DNA of 64,000 nucleotides, taken from assembly GCF_000621485.1 (NCBI RefSeq), contig NZ_JHYF01000006.1, positions 1 through 64,000 of the forward strand, read 5' to 3'. Shown piece after piece: positions 21,580 through 30,410 of this stretch (position 1 is its first letter; every line of letters begins with the position of its first letter). The stretch is from Alkaliphilus transvaalensis ATCC 700919 (GTDB lineage Bacteria; Bacillota; Clostridia; Peptostreptococcales; Natronincolaceae). A model generated the notes under the pieces. The model made no database searches. It had not been told where the DNA came from and saw nothing but the letters and a program-made list of their open reading frames with translations. A program made the translations under genes and the position numbers.

Positions 21580-22458
21580 ATGACAAAGACTAAGAAAAGA
21601 GGACTTGGAAAGGGTTTAGAAGCACTTATTCCCCAGACCAGTACGATCGAAGTAGATGAAAGTCTAGTAGATGATGGAAAGGTACAGAACATCAATATCA
21701 ATAAAGTTTATCCTAACCCTAATCAACCAAGAAGAGATTTTGATCACGAAAGCATATTAGAGTTGGCACAATCAATTAAGGTCCATGGTTTTATACAACC
21801 GATCATTGTCATTAAAGAAAAGACTGGATATATGATCATTGCAGGGGAGAGAAGATGGCGAGCTGCTAAGGAGCTCCAATTAAATGAGGTGCCTTGTATT
21901 ATTAAGAAGTATGCTGATGATAAAATTCTAGAAGTAGCCTTAGTTGAAAATCTTCAGAGGGAAGACTTAAATATAATTGAAGAAGCTTTAGCCTATAAAC
22001 AGATTATTGATGATTATAAAGTTACTCAGGAAAAACTAGCTGATTTAATTGGTAAAAGTAGGCCATATATTGCAAATGCCCTAAGGCTACTTAACCTTGA
22101 TAAACGAGTAATAGAAATGATTAAAATTGGAAAGATAAGTAGTGGACATGGTAGGGTTTTATTAAGAATAGAAGACTTTGAGAAACAATACCTTCTTGCA
22201 AACCATATTAGTGAAGCACAGCTGAATGTAAGACAAGTTGAGGAATTAATAGAATCCAGAAAAAATACAAAGAAAAATAACGATCAAAAGAAAAAAGCAA
22301 AAGATTATATGATAATGGAAATTGAAGATAATCTAAAGAAGATATTTGGTACTAAAGTTACTATAAATAAGGGGCCTAAAAAAGGAAAAATAGAAATCGA
22401 ATACTATAATGATGAAGATTTAGAAAGAATTATTGAACTGTTAGATAAAGCTCAATAA
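21580..22458 (+). CDS. spo0J: chromosome partitioning protein Spo0J (ParB)
   Basis: This 292-residue ParB CTPase clamp loads at parS and spreads. It begins KKRGLGKGLEALIP, the segment that stimulates Soj. NPNQPRRDF, GERRWRAAKEL and ENLQREDLNIIEEALAY form the CTP/NTP-binding core. The helix-turn-helix has GKSRPYIANALRLLNL, where Arg and Ala fit parS recognition. A C-terminal dimerisation domain ends the protein. A perfect parS site lies 42 bp after the stop. Confidence 0.96.
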   Translation: MTKTKKRGLGKGLEALIPQTSTIEVDESLVDDGKVQNININKVYPNPNQPRRDFDHESILELAQSIKVHGFIQPIIVIKEKTGYMIIAGERRWRAAKELQLNEVPCIIKKYADDKILEVALVENLQREDLNIIEEALAYKQIIDDYKVTQEKLADLIGKSRPYIANALRLLNLDKRVIEMIKIGKISSGHGRVLLRIEDFEKQYLLANHISEAQLNVRQVEELIESRKNTKKNNDQKKKAKDYMIMEIEDNLKKIFGTKVTINKGPKKGKIEIEYYNDEDLERIIELLDKAQ

Positions 22459-22500
22459 AATCTTTTTACGCTAGTTAAAGAAGAAACTTTCTATAATAAT

Positions 22501-22516
22501 TGTTTCACGTGAAACA
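22501..22516. promoter_or_regulatory. parS: parS site 1
   Basis: TGTTTCACGTGAAACA is a perfect 16-bp palindrome identical to the parS consensus bound by Spo0J. It lies between spo0J and the cysteine desulfurase gene, about 10 kb from oriC. Confidence 0.95.
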
Positions 22517-22631
22517 ATAGGATGCTTTAGCGTTATCCTTATTATTTAATTAAGGGTGGCAATAGATAAATTAATGAATAAGTTATATTAATAAAGAAAA
22601 AAGTTCCTTGAAAAAGCGAGGAGGATTACAG

Positions 22632-23774
22632 GTGATATATTTAGATAATGCAGCTACAACCTATCCAAAACCTGAAGAAGTATATAACGCAATGATGGAT
22701 CAAATGAAGGGTTTTGGAGCTAACCCAGGAAGATCGGGTCATAAAATGGCCATTGAAGCGGGCAGATTAATTTTTAATACTCGTGAAATGATTGCAAGGT
22801 TTTTTAATATTGATAATCCAATGCAAATTATATTTACTGCTAATGCAACTGAATCTCTTAATTTGGCAATTAAAGGAGTACTAAAGTCGGGAGATCATGT
22901 TATAACCACAAGTATGGAACACAATTCTATTCTAAGACCTATTAAGTCTCTAGAGAAGATAGGTGTTGAGAATACGATTATACAGTGTAATTCAGAAGGA
23001 ATTGTAAATATTGAAGATATAAAGGGTGCTATTAAAAGCAACACAAAGATGATTGCTATGACCCATGCATCAAATGTTACTGGTACAATTATGCCGGTAG
23101 AAGAGGTAGGCAGGATAGCTAAGGAGTCGGGTTTATATTTTTTGTTAGATGCAGCTCAAACTGCTGGGGTTTATGAAATAGACGTTAAAAAATTAAACAT
23201 AGACCTATTAGCACTTCCTGGACATAAGGGGCTTCTTGGACCTCAAGGAGTGGGGATACTTTATATAAGAGAAGACTTAGATGTGATGCATATGAAGGAA
23301 GGCGGAACGGGTAGTAAATCTGAGGAATTAATTCAACCAGAAATGCTTCCTGATCGCTACGAAAGTGGAACTCCTAATACTCCTGGAATTGCAGGTTTAG
23401 CTAAAGGAATAGAGTTTATTCAAAAAACAGGGCTGGATCAAATTAGGCAACACGAAGAAATGTTAACTCAATATTTTATAGATGAATTGAAAAAAATAGA
23501 AATAGTAAAAATTTATGGGCCAAAAGATGCGAAAAAACAAGCTGCAGTAGTCTCGATTAATATAGGAGAAGAAGATTCTTCAGAAATCGCCTATATATTA
23601 GACAAAGTCTTTGAAATAGCAGTAAGACCAGGTCTCCACTGTGCGCCATATACCCATAAAACAATTGGAACTTTTGAACAAGGTACAGTACGGTTTAGTA
23701 TAGGATATTTTAATACAAAAAATGATATTGATGAAGCAATTGCAGCAATTAAGAATATATGTCAACAGCTATAG
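22632..23774 (+). CDS. cysteine desulfurase family protein (class V aminotransferase)
   Basis: This PLP enzyme of about 380 residues is expected to release sulfur from cysteine. It starts IYLDNAATTYPKPEEVY. The PLP-binding lysine is in LPGHKGLLGPQG, TMEHNSILRP and LLDAAQTAG form the active site, and the sulfur-carrying loop has RPGLHCAPYTHKT. GTG 22632 is preferred, with GAGGAGG 7 nt upstream. No IscU/SufU scaffold gene is adjacent, so this is not an isc or suf operon. It best fits the stand-alone clostridial family found beside spo0J. Its physiological sulfur acceptor cannot be told from here. Confidence 0.88.
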   Translation: MIYLDNAATTYPKPEEVYNAMMDQMKGFGANPGRSGHKMAIEAGRLIFNTREMIARFFNIDNPMQIIFTANATESLNLAIKGVLKSGDHVITTSMEHNSILRPIKSLEKIGVENTIIQCNSEGIVNIEDIKGAIKSNTKMIAMTHASNVTGTIMPVEEVGRIAKESGLYFLLDAAQTAGVYEIDVKKLNIDLLALPGHKGLLGPQGVGILYIREDLDVMHMKEGGTGSKSEELIQPEMLPDRYESGTPNTPGIAGLAKGIEFIQKTGLDQIRQHEEMLTQYFIDELKKIEIVKIYGPKDAKKQAAVVSINIGEEDSSEIAYILDKVFEIAVRPGLHCAPYTHKTIGTFEQGTVRFSIGYFNTKNDIDEAIAAIKNICQQL

Positions 23775-23800
23775 GGATGCAAAGCGTCCCTTCTTTTATC
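23773..23800 (+). terminator. intrinsic terminator after the cysteine desulfurase gene
   Basis: AGGGATGC (23773-23780) pairs with GCGTCCCT (23784-23791) with one G-U pair, then TCTTTTATC. It overlaps the stop codon by two bases. Confidence 0.7.
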
Positions 23801-23914
23801 TTTTATGATAAAATTTACTAGAAAATACAATATTATTTTTTGTCTATTGTAGAGGGAAACATGCTATTATTATAGAATACTACAGAATAATTTAATCGAA
23901 GGGAGTAACTATTA

Positions 23915-24463
23915 ATGGAAAGTGTTCTTTTATTTGTCGAAGAATTTAGTGTTCCAATAATAATGGCAAGTGTAATTATAAATATCATACTTGTTTTTTT
24001 AATGGTCATTAATTATGGAATTACGTCTAATTTAAAAGATAAGTACAAGCGTTTAGTTAAAGGAACTAGTGGAAAAAATATAGAAGCAATTTTAATGGAA
24101 CATTTAGATAAGGTTGAAAACACCCATGAAGAAATGAAGTCCTTATATAGAAAGTTTGATATACTAGAAAATAGAATAAGCTTCTGTATTCAAAAGGTAG
24201 GAATTATTCGATATAATGCATTTCAGGATACAGGAAGTGATTTAAGTTTTTCAATTGCCCTATTAAATGAAAGTAATGATGGTATTATTTTAACTGGAAT
24301 TCATGGTAGAAACGAGAGTATGTCCTACGCCAAACCAATCAAAAATGGTAAATCAAACTATAGTTTATCTGTTGAAGAACTTCAAGCACTAGATCGAGCA
24401 AAATCAAATAAGTTAGATCACTTAGAAGTTCAAGGGTCTAGAAATAATAAAGAGGTAATTTAG
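23915..24463 (+). CDS. DUF4446 membrane-anchored protein
   Basis: This 182-residue protein has one N-terminal transmembrane helix (about residues 10-34, VPIIMASVIINIILVFLMVI). A charged, probably coiled-coil stretch follows (about 45-90), then a small domain with KVGIIRYNAFQDTGSDLSFSIALL and GIHGRNESMSYAKPI. These blocks are typical of DUF4446, a Firmicutes family often found near spo0J. Its function is unknown. It has an AAGGGAG ribosome site and is directly followed by the lipid kinase gene. Confidence 0.85.
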   Translation: MESVLLFVEEFSVPIIMASVIINIILVFLMVINYGITSNLKDKYKRLVKGTSGKNIEAILMEHLDKVENTHEEMKSLYRKFDILENRISFCIQKVGIIRYNAFQDTGSDLSFSIALLNESNDGIILTGIHGRNESMSYAKPIKNGKSNYSLSVEELQALDRAKSNKLDHLEVQGSRNNKEVI

Positions 24464-25387
24464 GTGAAGGGGCGTTCATATCTATTTGTAATTAATCCAG
24501 TAGCAGGTAATCATAAAATAAAAAAATATATAAAAGAAATTGAAAATAAATTAATTGATAGTGGAATTAGTTACAAACTAGAGTATACATCAAGAAAAGG
24601 CAGTGTTGCAGAAATATTAAATAAAGTGGATGAAAAGCCCCAAGAAATTGTAGTTGCAGTTGGTGGAGATGGTACTGTTAATGAGGTAATTAACTGTCTA
24701 GTAGGAAGTGACAAAACATTAGGGATTATCCCCTGTGGTACAGGAAATGATTTAGCAAAGAGCCTAAACATACCATTAAACCCATTAGATGCATTAGATT
24801 TATTGTTAGCAGAAGAAGCTGTTTCTGTAGATTTAGGGAATGTAAGCGGCAATTATTTCTCTAATGTTGCATCTATAGGATTAGATGCAGAGATTGCCCA
24901 TTGTGCTAATATGATGAAGCATAAGATATCAGGGACTAAAGCCTATATTCTAGCATTGTTGAAGGTTTTATTTTCTTTTAAAAGTTTCTCGATAGAAGCT
25001 TTAATTAATGGTAATTATATTTGTAAGGACGTCATGTTAGTAGCAATATGCAATGGTAAATATTATGGTGGTGGCATGAAAATAGCTCCAGATGCTAATA
25101 TTCTAGATGGTTTACTAGATGTTTGTATAATTGAAAAAATGCCAAAATATAAATTGTTATTTCTGTTTCCAAGCGTCTATAAAGGGTATCATAATCAATT
25201 TAAAGAAGTAAAATATTTTAGAACTGATCGTGTTAGAATCAAAAGCAATCAAAAATTCATAAATGTTGACGGTGAAATAGTTGAAACGAAAGATAATGAT
25301 GTAGACTTTTATATAAATTGTATAAAATTAAAAGTTATTATGAAAGCTATTGAGGAAAGGTCAACTATTGAAGAATTGGCGTATTAA
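24464..25387 (+). CDS. diacylglycerol/lipid kinase family protein (YegS/BmrU type)
   Basis: This 307-residue soluble lipid kinase has FVINPVAGN at the N-terminus, the glycine-rich nucleotide-binding GGDGTVNEVINCL and the conserved CGTGNDLAKSL. It probably phosphorylates diacylglycerol for lipid recycling, though the substrate is not fixed by sequence. Start is GTG immediately after the DUF4446 stop (TTTAGGTG), so translation is coupled. The last residues are followed by an ACTAAA-rich stretch and a terminator. Confidence 0.88.
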   Translation: MKGRSYLFVINPVAGNHKIKKYIKEIENKLIDSGISYKLEYTSRKGSVAEILNKVDEKPQEIVVAVGGDGTVNEVINCLVGSDKTLGIIPCGTGNDLAKSLNIPLNPLDALDLLLAEEAVSVDLGNVSGNYFSNVASIGLDAEIAHCANMMKHKISGTKAYILALLKVLFSFKSFSIEALINGNYICKDVMLVAICNGKYYGGGMKIAPDANILDGLLDVCIIEKMPKYKLLFLFPSVYKGYHNQFKEVKYFRTDRVRIKSNQKFINVDGEIVETKDNDVDFYINCIKLKVIMKAIEERSTIEELAY

Positions 25388-25474
25388 AGGAATTTATAAA
25401 TGAAGCCCATAGACTACTAAAATTTCAAAAACACTAAAAATAATAAAACTACTAAATCTGCAAAAATACTAAAA

Positions 25475-25498
25475 CAACTAAACAACTAAACAACTAAA
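25475..25498. repeat. CAACTAAA x3 tandem repeat
   Basis: Three exact 8-bp units lie in a wider ACTAAA-rich stretch (about 25420-25505) between the lipid kinase gene and its terminator. It is non-coding and may reflect slipped replication. Confidence 0.85.
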
Positions 25499-25503
25499 AT
25501 AAT

Positions 25504-25562
25504 TAAAGTCCCCATAAAAGTACAGATCTTTATTGGAATCTGCAACTTTTGGGGGCTTTATT
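25504..25562 (+). terminator. long stem terminator after the lipid kinase gene
   Basis: AAAGTCCCC near 25505 pairs with GGGGGCTTT near 25551, with further inner pairing (AAAAGT with ACTTTT, CAGAT with ATCTG). It ends in TTATTATT. Confidence 0.75.
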
Positions 25563-25684
25563 ATTGAGCTAGAATACCTCTACTTCGAAACTATTTAGAA
25601 GAAGAAAGACTTTATATAAATTTTTTAAGGTAGACAGTTGTATCATAATAATATGATTAATTATATGCCTACTACTATATTATT

Positions 25685-25870
25685 TGAGGAAATTGCATAA
25701 TTAATATTAGATTTATATTAATACAAAATAAAAACTTCACTGCTTAGTGTTCAACGAGTAATTTATTGGAATATAAAGGAGATTACTCGCTCCAAAATGT
25801 GCGACTTCGTTTTTATTTTTTGCATAAATTGAATATAAATTCATTGTTATGGTATTATGCAATTTTCTCA
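25685..25870 (+). repeat. MITE-like repeat copy A (186 bp)
   Basis: The left end reads TGAGGAAATTGCATAAT; the right end, read backwards, is TGAGAAAATTGCATAATACC. These are imperfect terminal inverted repeats. Inner parts match copy B (26374-26749), for example TTTATATTAATRCAAAAT and TTAGTGTTCAA. No open reading frame lies inside. Compared with B it lacks most of the middle. The remaining 25388-26073 gap shows no gene. Confidence 0.8.
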
Positions 25871-26073
25871 TTTAAGTATATTACATTAAATTATAATAAT
25901 ATATTTTGTTAAATCTTTACAGGATAAAATTCCTCAGTGGATTTCTTTAACCAAAAAGACGGTTATTATAGGTGAAAGTATTTCATAACTATACTAATAA
26001 AGAAATAATTGTGGTAATGTTGTATGAAAATCCCTTATAAATGAAAAAATACAGATATAGGGAGGTGGAATAC

Positions 26074-26331
26074 TTGAAAAGAGTAGCTGTGCAGAATGAT
26101 TTAATTGAAATTAGAAAAGCTTTAGAAGCAAGAGGATATATTGTTGTAGATTTTACCGATGAATCCCATGTAGATGCCATTGTTTATACTGAAAACTTAT
26201 CAGGGATAGAGAGTTTAAACAGTAACGGACTTAATAATGAAATTGGAGCTGTTTTGATAAATGCAAAAAACAAACAAATAGAGGAAATAGAGTACATAAT
26301 TGAAACAAGAAGGTATGGAAGTCTATTCTAG
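26074..26331 (+). CDS. UPF0180 family protein (YkuS-like)
   Basis: This 85-residue protein begins KRVAVQNDLIEIRKALEARG and contains YIVVDFTDESHVDAIVYT, the pattern of the UPF0180/YkuS family, whose function is unknown. The TTG at 26074 is preferred since GGGAGGTGG lies 5 nt upstream; the frame is open to an ATG at 26041 without a ribosome site. It stands alone between two copies of the same repeat family (A before, B after). Confidence 0.8.
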   Translation: MKRVAVQNDLIEIRKALEARGYIVVDFTDESHVDAIVYTENLSGIESLNSNGLNNEIGAVLINAKNKQIEEIEYIIETRRYGSLF

Positions 26332-26373
26332 GTAGCCATAGGTCTAGTTAGAGGTATGATATCAGTTAGTAGA

Positions 26374-26749
26374 TGAGGAAATTGCATAATTAATATTAAG
26401 TTTATATTAATGCAAAATGAAAATTGCGCTGTTTAGTGTTCAAAGAGTAATATAAATGATGTTAGAAACTTTCATACTAATAGTTCAATATTATAAACAT
26501 TTGTAGTTAGTATTAAAGTTTAGAACAAAGTATTTCATAGGAAGATTTAAAGGTTGACGTTGTTGAAACTCATTTACGTAAAGTTCTTTTTTATATAATA
26601 TCAAAGTAGAACTTTCCTATTCGTTATAACAAAGCGACTGCCTCGAAATCTAAGATTTCGACCATCTGATTTCACAATGCACGACTTAGCTTTCATCTTT
26701 GCATAATACGAATATAAATTCAGATTTATGGTATTATGCCATTTCCTCA
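26374..26749 (+). repeat. MITE-like repeat copy B (376 bp, longest copy)
   Basis: It starts TGAGGAAATTGCATAAT and ends, read backwards, TGAGGAAATGGCATAATACC. The terminal inverted repeats continue imperfectly for about 45 bp. Inside are a block shared with copy C (GATGTTAGAAACTTTCATACTAA) and a small perfect hairpin TCGAAATCT/AGATTTCGA (26643-26661). A central stretch (about 26505-26620) is absent from A and C. No coding capacity is evident; a 90-codon minus-strand frame overlapping it looks fortuitous. Confidence 0.82.
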
Positions 26750-26802
26750 GATAAATAGATATTAATTTAGTAAAAAGAATAAATAGAAATAAGAATAGAA
26801 AT

Positions 26803-26842
26803 AAAATTAATCCACCGTCAGTTTTTGGTGGATTAATTTTTT
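26803..26842. terminator. bidirectional terminator, mainly for yyaC
   Basis: AAAATTAATCCACC (26803-26816) and GGTGGATTAATTTT (26827-26840) form a 14-bp perfect stem with T-rich tails both ways. It lies 225 bp beyond the minus-strand yyaC stop. The rest of the 26750-27066 gap holds nothing I recognise. Confidence 0.8.
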
Positions 26843-27066
26843 GGAATTCAAATGGGGACAATCCATATTGCATGCTATAAAGTCAGCGTAGATTATTAAT
26901 AAGTGAAGCATAGTTTTTGAATCTAATATAGTTAGTATTAGATCAATACTTAAATCTTTACAAAGCTATATTTCATATACAATCAAAAATATAGAGATAA
27001 ATTGATTAATTTTACTTAAAATATGGTGTGGTTAGTATCAACACATAGATCAAGGAAGGTAGCCTA

Positions 27067-27654
27067 TTAAACAAGTTGGTGTTGTTGCTTCATTTTCCAT
27101 AAAGCAAACCTTATTCCTTCAGAAATGGTGTCAGCCATCTTCATTACAAGATTTAATCTGGTATTTTGAAGAACAAGGTATTCCATATAACCACTAAGAT
27201 TAACAATACCTGTAATATGAATATTTCCTATACTGGGAAGGTCTTTATTTACACCTGCACCAGGCTTTAATGGTCCATAACCAATTTTAACAAATCCAAT
27301 TCGATCCATTTTACCAAGACATGCATCTATAGCAATAATAAAAGGGTTACTATAGGTTTTATAGATCGTATCAATTTTTTCTTGGAGGTTTTTAGCATGT
27401 ACTGGGTCATCTAGTGTACCCCAGAGATATGTATTACTATAATTTTTCATATGGCTACTAAGTTTGTAGCCTATAAGGGGACCGAGGGAATCACCAGTTG
27501 AACGATCGGTTCCGATACAAAGGAAAACAATTTCATTATAAGGGTAGGTATAGTGTTCTTTAATAAAGTTAAGGAGTAAAACACTAAAGTCAATATGAGC
27601 CATTGGAATATTTACATTAACAGAGTTAGTGGTTTCTGATTTGGTAATAGACAT
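27067..27654 (-). CDS. yyaC: spore protease YyaC family protein
   Basis: This 195-residue protein is related to the HyaD/GPR-like peptidase fold. Diagnostic blocks are FLCIGTDRSTGDSLGPLIGYKL, GTLDDPVHAKNL and IAIDACLGKMDRIG; the conserved aspartates likely bind metal. In Bacillus, yyaC is expressed in the forespore and sits near spo0J-soj, as here. AGGAGG lies 9 nt before the ATG. It is transcribed against its neighbours and towards the terminator at 26803-26842. Its substrate is not known. Confidence 0.88.
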   Translation of the reverse strand: MSITKSETTNSVNVNIPMAHIDFSVLLLNFIKEHYTYPYNEIVFLCIGTDRSTGDSLGPLIGYKLSSHMKNYSNTYLWGTLDDPVHAKNLQEKIDTIYKTYSNPFIIAIDACLGKMDRIGFVKIGYGPLKPGAGVNKDLPSIGNIHITGIVNLSGYMEYLVLQNTRLNLVMKMADTISEGIRFALWKMKQQHQLV

Positions 27655-27936
27655 TCAAAAGTTCCTCCTTGAAAAATTATAGAATTAAATTAAGTGAATA
27701 TAGATTAAACTCTCTGATAACGAGAAGAAGTGATCATCTAGGATCGTTCAGAAAATAATGTAAATTAATAAAACATATTATATAGAGCAGGAAAATATGT
27801 TGTTATAAATAGAGTTTGCCCAAAAATTATTCTTTGATACCTTCATCAATATTCCAAAAAGCTATAGTTAAAATTTGGGTATATCCTTCAACTTAGAATT
27901 AATATATTGTCTATATAGAATAAGGGGGGAGAAGGA

Positions 27937-29040
27937 ATGAATAGTCGCCAATCGGTTCTAACATTAGGAAGTGTTTATATAGGTACAGTGATAGGAGCAG
28001 GTTTTGCTTCAGGACAAGAAATTTTACAATTCTTTGGAAAATATGGAAAGCTTGGTTTGCTAGGGGTAGCGGTTTCTACCCTTCTATTTTGCCTATTAGG
28101 TGCTAACTTGTTACAGTTAGTTTATAATAGAAGGATTAATAGCTTTAATGATTTTCTTAAACTTTATTTTAATGGGCAGAGTAGCCTAATAATAAATTGT
28201 TTACTAACCTGTTTTCTTTTAATAGGTTATATTGTAATGTTAGCAGGAGGGGGAGCTATACTAACTCAGTTATTTGGAATAGATGGGATTTATGGCATAA
28301 TAATAATGTCCACCATGTCATTTTTTACTTTTATTTTTGGGGTAAAGGGAATTGCAAAAGTAAATAGCGTTATCGTACCCCTTTTAATGATATTGGTAGT
28401 GATATTTACGATAATGATTTTACATAACAACACATTCTTATTTAATCATTTTAAAGATCAACCAATTGATGAAATAAAGATGTGGATTACTGATTTTATT
28501 AATGATTTAGAGGGAAAAACTTTTTTTACTAAGATATATATGCTTATAGGCTGGTTATGGTCTTCTATTTTGTACGTTTCATTTAATAGTCTAGTAGCAA
28601 TTGTTGTATTAACAACTTTATATCCATTTATAAAAAGTAGAAAATGTGGCAGGCTAGGAGGAATACTAGGAGGAATCGGATTAGGAGTTATGGCTTCATT
28701 ATTATTAATTAACTTATTGTTTCACTATACCTCTGTGCATAGACTAGAAGTACCAATGATTGCGGTTACTCAGAGTCTTGGAGTTGTACCACGGAATTTA
28801 TATAGTATTTTACTGTGGTTTGCAATGTTTACTACTGCAATAGCCAATGGATTTGGTTGTATTAAAAATGTAGTGAGTTTTACAAAAGCACCTGAAGGAA
28901 TGACGAGATTAATGATATGCTGTGGGTCAATACCTCTAGCTTTGATCGGATTTAAACGGCTAGTCACTTTTTTTTATCCTCTATTTGGATATATGGGGCT
29001 TTTATTTTTAATATTAATTTTATTTGGAAGAAAGAAATAG
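27937..29040 (+). CDS. YkvI family membrane protein (APC superfamily)
   Basis: This 367-residue protein has about ten hydrophobic segments. It starts LGSVYIGTVIGAGFASGQEILQFF, the glycine-rich first helix typical of the YkvI family, related to spore-germination permeases and sodium-coupled transporters. Substrate unknown. GGGGGAGAAGG precedes the ATG. It runs divergently from yyaC across a 282-bp gap in which I see only AT-rich promoter-like sequence. Confidence 0.82.
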   Translation: MNSRQSVLTLGSVYIGTVIGAGFASGQEILQFFGKYGKLGLLGVAVSTLLFCLLGANLLQLVYNRRINSFNDFLKLYFNGQSSLIINCLLTCFLLIGYIVMLAGGGAILTQLFGIDGIYGIIIMSTMSFFTFIFGVKGIAKVNSVIVPLLMILVVIFTIMILHNNTFLFNHFKDQPIDEIKMWITDFINDLEGKTFFTKIYMLIGWLWSSILYVSFNSLVAIVVLTTLYPFIKSRKCGRLGGILGGIGLGVMASLLLINLLFHYTSVHRLEVPMIAVTQSLGVVPRNLYSILLWFAMFTTAIANGFGCIKNVVSFTKAPEGMTRLMICCGSIPLALIGFKRLVTFFYPLFGYMGLLFLILILFGRKK

Positions 29041-29071
29041 AGACAGGAAAATTAGAATTTATAGGGAATAT

Positions 29072-29152
29072 ATTAAATTACTGGCTGAACAATAAGTAAT
29101 AAAGCATTTATTTTGTATTTATATAGATCTAATATTAATTATGCAATTTCTT
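29072..29152 (-). repeat. partial copy (E) of the TGAGGAAATTGCATAAT repeat family
   Basis: The minus strand reads GAAATTGCATAATTAATATTAGAT followed by TATA..AATACAAAATAAA and TTATTGTTCAGCCAGTAATTTA. These match the left part of copy A in order. The right half is not recognisable. Confidence 0.65.
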
Positions 29153-29254
29153 TAATTATGTAATTTATACCAACAATATCTGTCAAGTCTAATGAAACAT
29201 ATCGAAAAGGATGCATTACTGAGGCATCTAAGTTCGTTACGAATATGAAAAAAT

Positions 29255-29270
29255 TGTTTCACGTGAAACA
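29255..29270. promoter_or_regulatory. parS: parS site 2
   Basis: TGTTTCACGTGAAACA, identical to site 1 and also flanked by AATT on the left. It directly abuts AGGAGG (29271-29276), the ribosome site of the next gene. Spo0J loading here could interfere with transcription of that gene. Confidence 0.95.
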
Positions 29271-29282
29271 AGGAGGTATAAG

Positions 29283-30395
29283 ATGAAAAAAAACAAAAGA
29301 ATTTTGATGATCCTATTAGGTATATCGATTTGTCTTTTAATATTTAATCCTAAATCATTAGGTTATTTGAAAAGTATTATAACGGGAGAGATACAACAGG
29401 TTACAAATATATTGGAGTTAGAATTACCCCATAGTAGCCAGATACTCCATATTAAACAAAAGGATCAAATATTGCAATATTGGGATGGTATCCTATATGC
29501 ATATGATGTGAGGGGAAATCAAAGTTGGAGTATTAACTTAGGAATTAATTCACCAGTTATAGAGTCTAACGATGAGTATATTTACGTAATTGATGGAGGA
29601 AAAAATCAGATCATTAAGATTTTAAACTCTGGTAATATAGAGTATAGAACGGTACTTAATAAAAGTGTTAACTTTATTAAACCAGGTGATGATAAGTACT
29701 TGTTTGTACATCATCATCCAGAGCAAAATAGACTTCGAAATGTCTCTGTATTAAACGAAGAGGGCAAAGTTGTCTCAGAAATACTAGTAAGTGAAGGAGA
29801 AGTTATAAATGCATTAGTTTCAGAAAAAAATGATAGGGTGATACTACATACTGTAGTAATTAGTGATGGGAAAGTTGAAGGAAAGCTAATTTATTATAAT
29901 CTAAAAGGAGAGGTCGTAAGGCTAGAGAGTACGGGTGATCAAATTGTAGTTAATATGTTTTTTGATAACAAGGGAAATCTAATGGTCTTTTATGAAAATA
30001 AGATAGCCAGTATTAATAGTGAATACCAAAATAATTGGCAGGTTGATACAGAAGAAATTACAAGTGTGGCCTTATCAAATGATTATTTGATAACTTATCA
30101 TTCCAATGAAGGCAGAGGAGGGATTATTCAAAGACAAAGGGAAAGTTTAAAAATTATAGACTTTAGTGGTAAAATAATTGGAGAAAATAGATCTCTTGAA
30201 AAAATTATAGGAGTAGATACCTTTAATAACGATATAATCGCTTACTCATCAAGAACGATATACCTCCTTAACGGTAAAGGTGAAATATTAATGGAATACA
30301 AAATAAGCGGAGATCTACAAGACGTATTACTTCTACCAAATAAACATATAGGTGTAATTACAAAAGAGAAATTATCTATTATGAAAATACAATAG
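29283..30395 (+). CDS. DUF5711 family membrane-anchored beta-propeller-like protein
   Basis: The 370 residues begin with a basic segment and one transmembrane helix (RILMILLGISICLLIFNP). The rest is an outward-facing domain of repeated strands with motifs such as LYAYDVRGNQSWSINLG, YIYVIDGGKNQIIKIL and IYLLNGKGEILMEYKI, suggesting a PQQ-like beta-propeller. This pattern and its place before cvpA fit DUF5711, a clostridial family of unknown role. AGGAGG lies 6 nt before the ATG and next to parS site 2. The cvpA gene starts 15 nt after the stop. Confidence 0.72.
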   Translation: MKKNKRILMILLGISICLLIFNPKSLGYLKSIITGEIQQVTNILELELPHSSQILHIKQKDQILQYWDGILYAYDVRGNQSWSINLGINSPVIESNDEYIYVIDGGKNQIIKILNSGNIEYRTVLNKSVNFIKPGDDKYLFVHHHPEQNRLRNVSVLNEEGKVVSEILVSEGEVINALVSEKNDRVILHTVVISDGKVEGKLIYYNLKGEVVRLESTGDQIVVNMFFDNKGNLMVFYENKIASINSEYQNNWQVDTEEITSVALSNDYLITYHSNEGRGGIIQRQRESLKIIDFSGKIIGENRSLEKIIGVDTFNNDIIAYSSRTIYLLNGKGEILMEYKISGDLQDVLLLPNKHIGVITKEKLSIMKIQ

Positions 30396-30410
30396 AATTG
30401 AGGGTATACT

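Noticed and set aside
25685-26749. Copies A and B as ends of one composite element carrying the ykuS-like gene
   Set aside because: Each copy has its own pair of inverted ends in the same orientation, and copy C shows that a single unit is the repeating entity; no duplication of target sequence supports a composite.
26601-26873. 90-codon minus-strand open frame after the ykuS-like gene
   Set aside because: It lies across repeat copy B and the yyaC terminator, has no family features and no convincing start.
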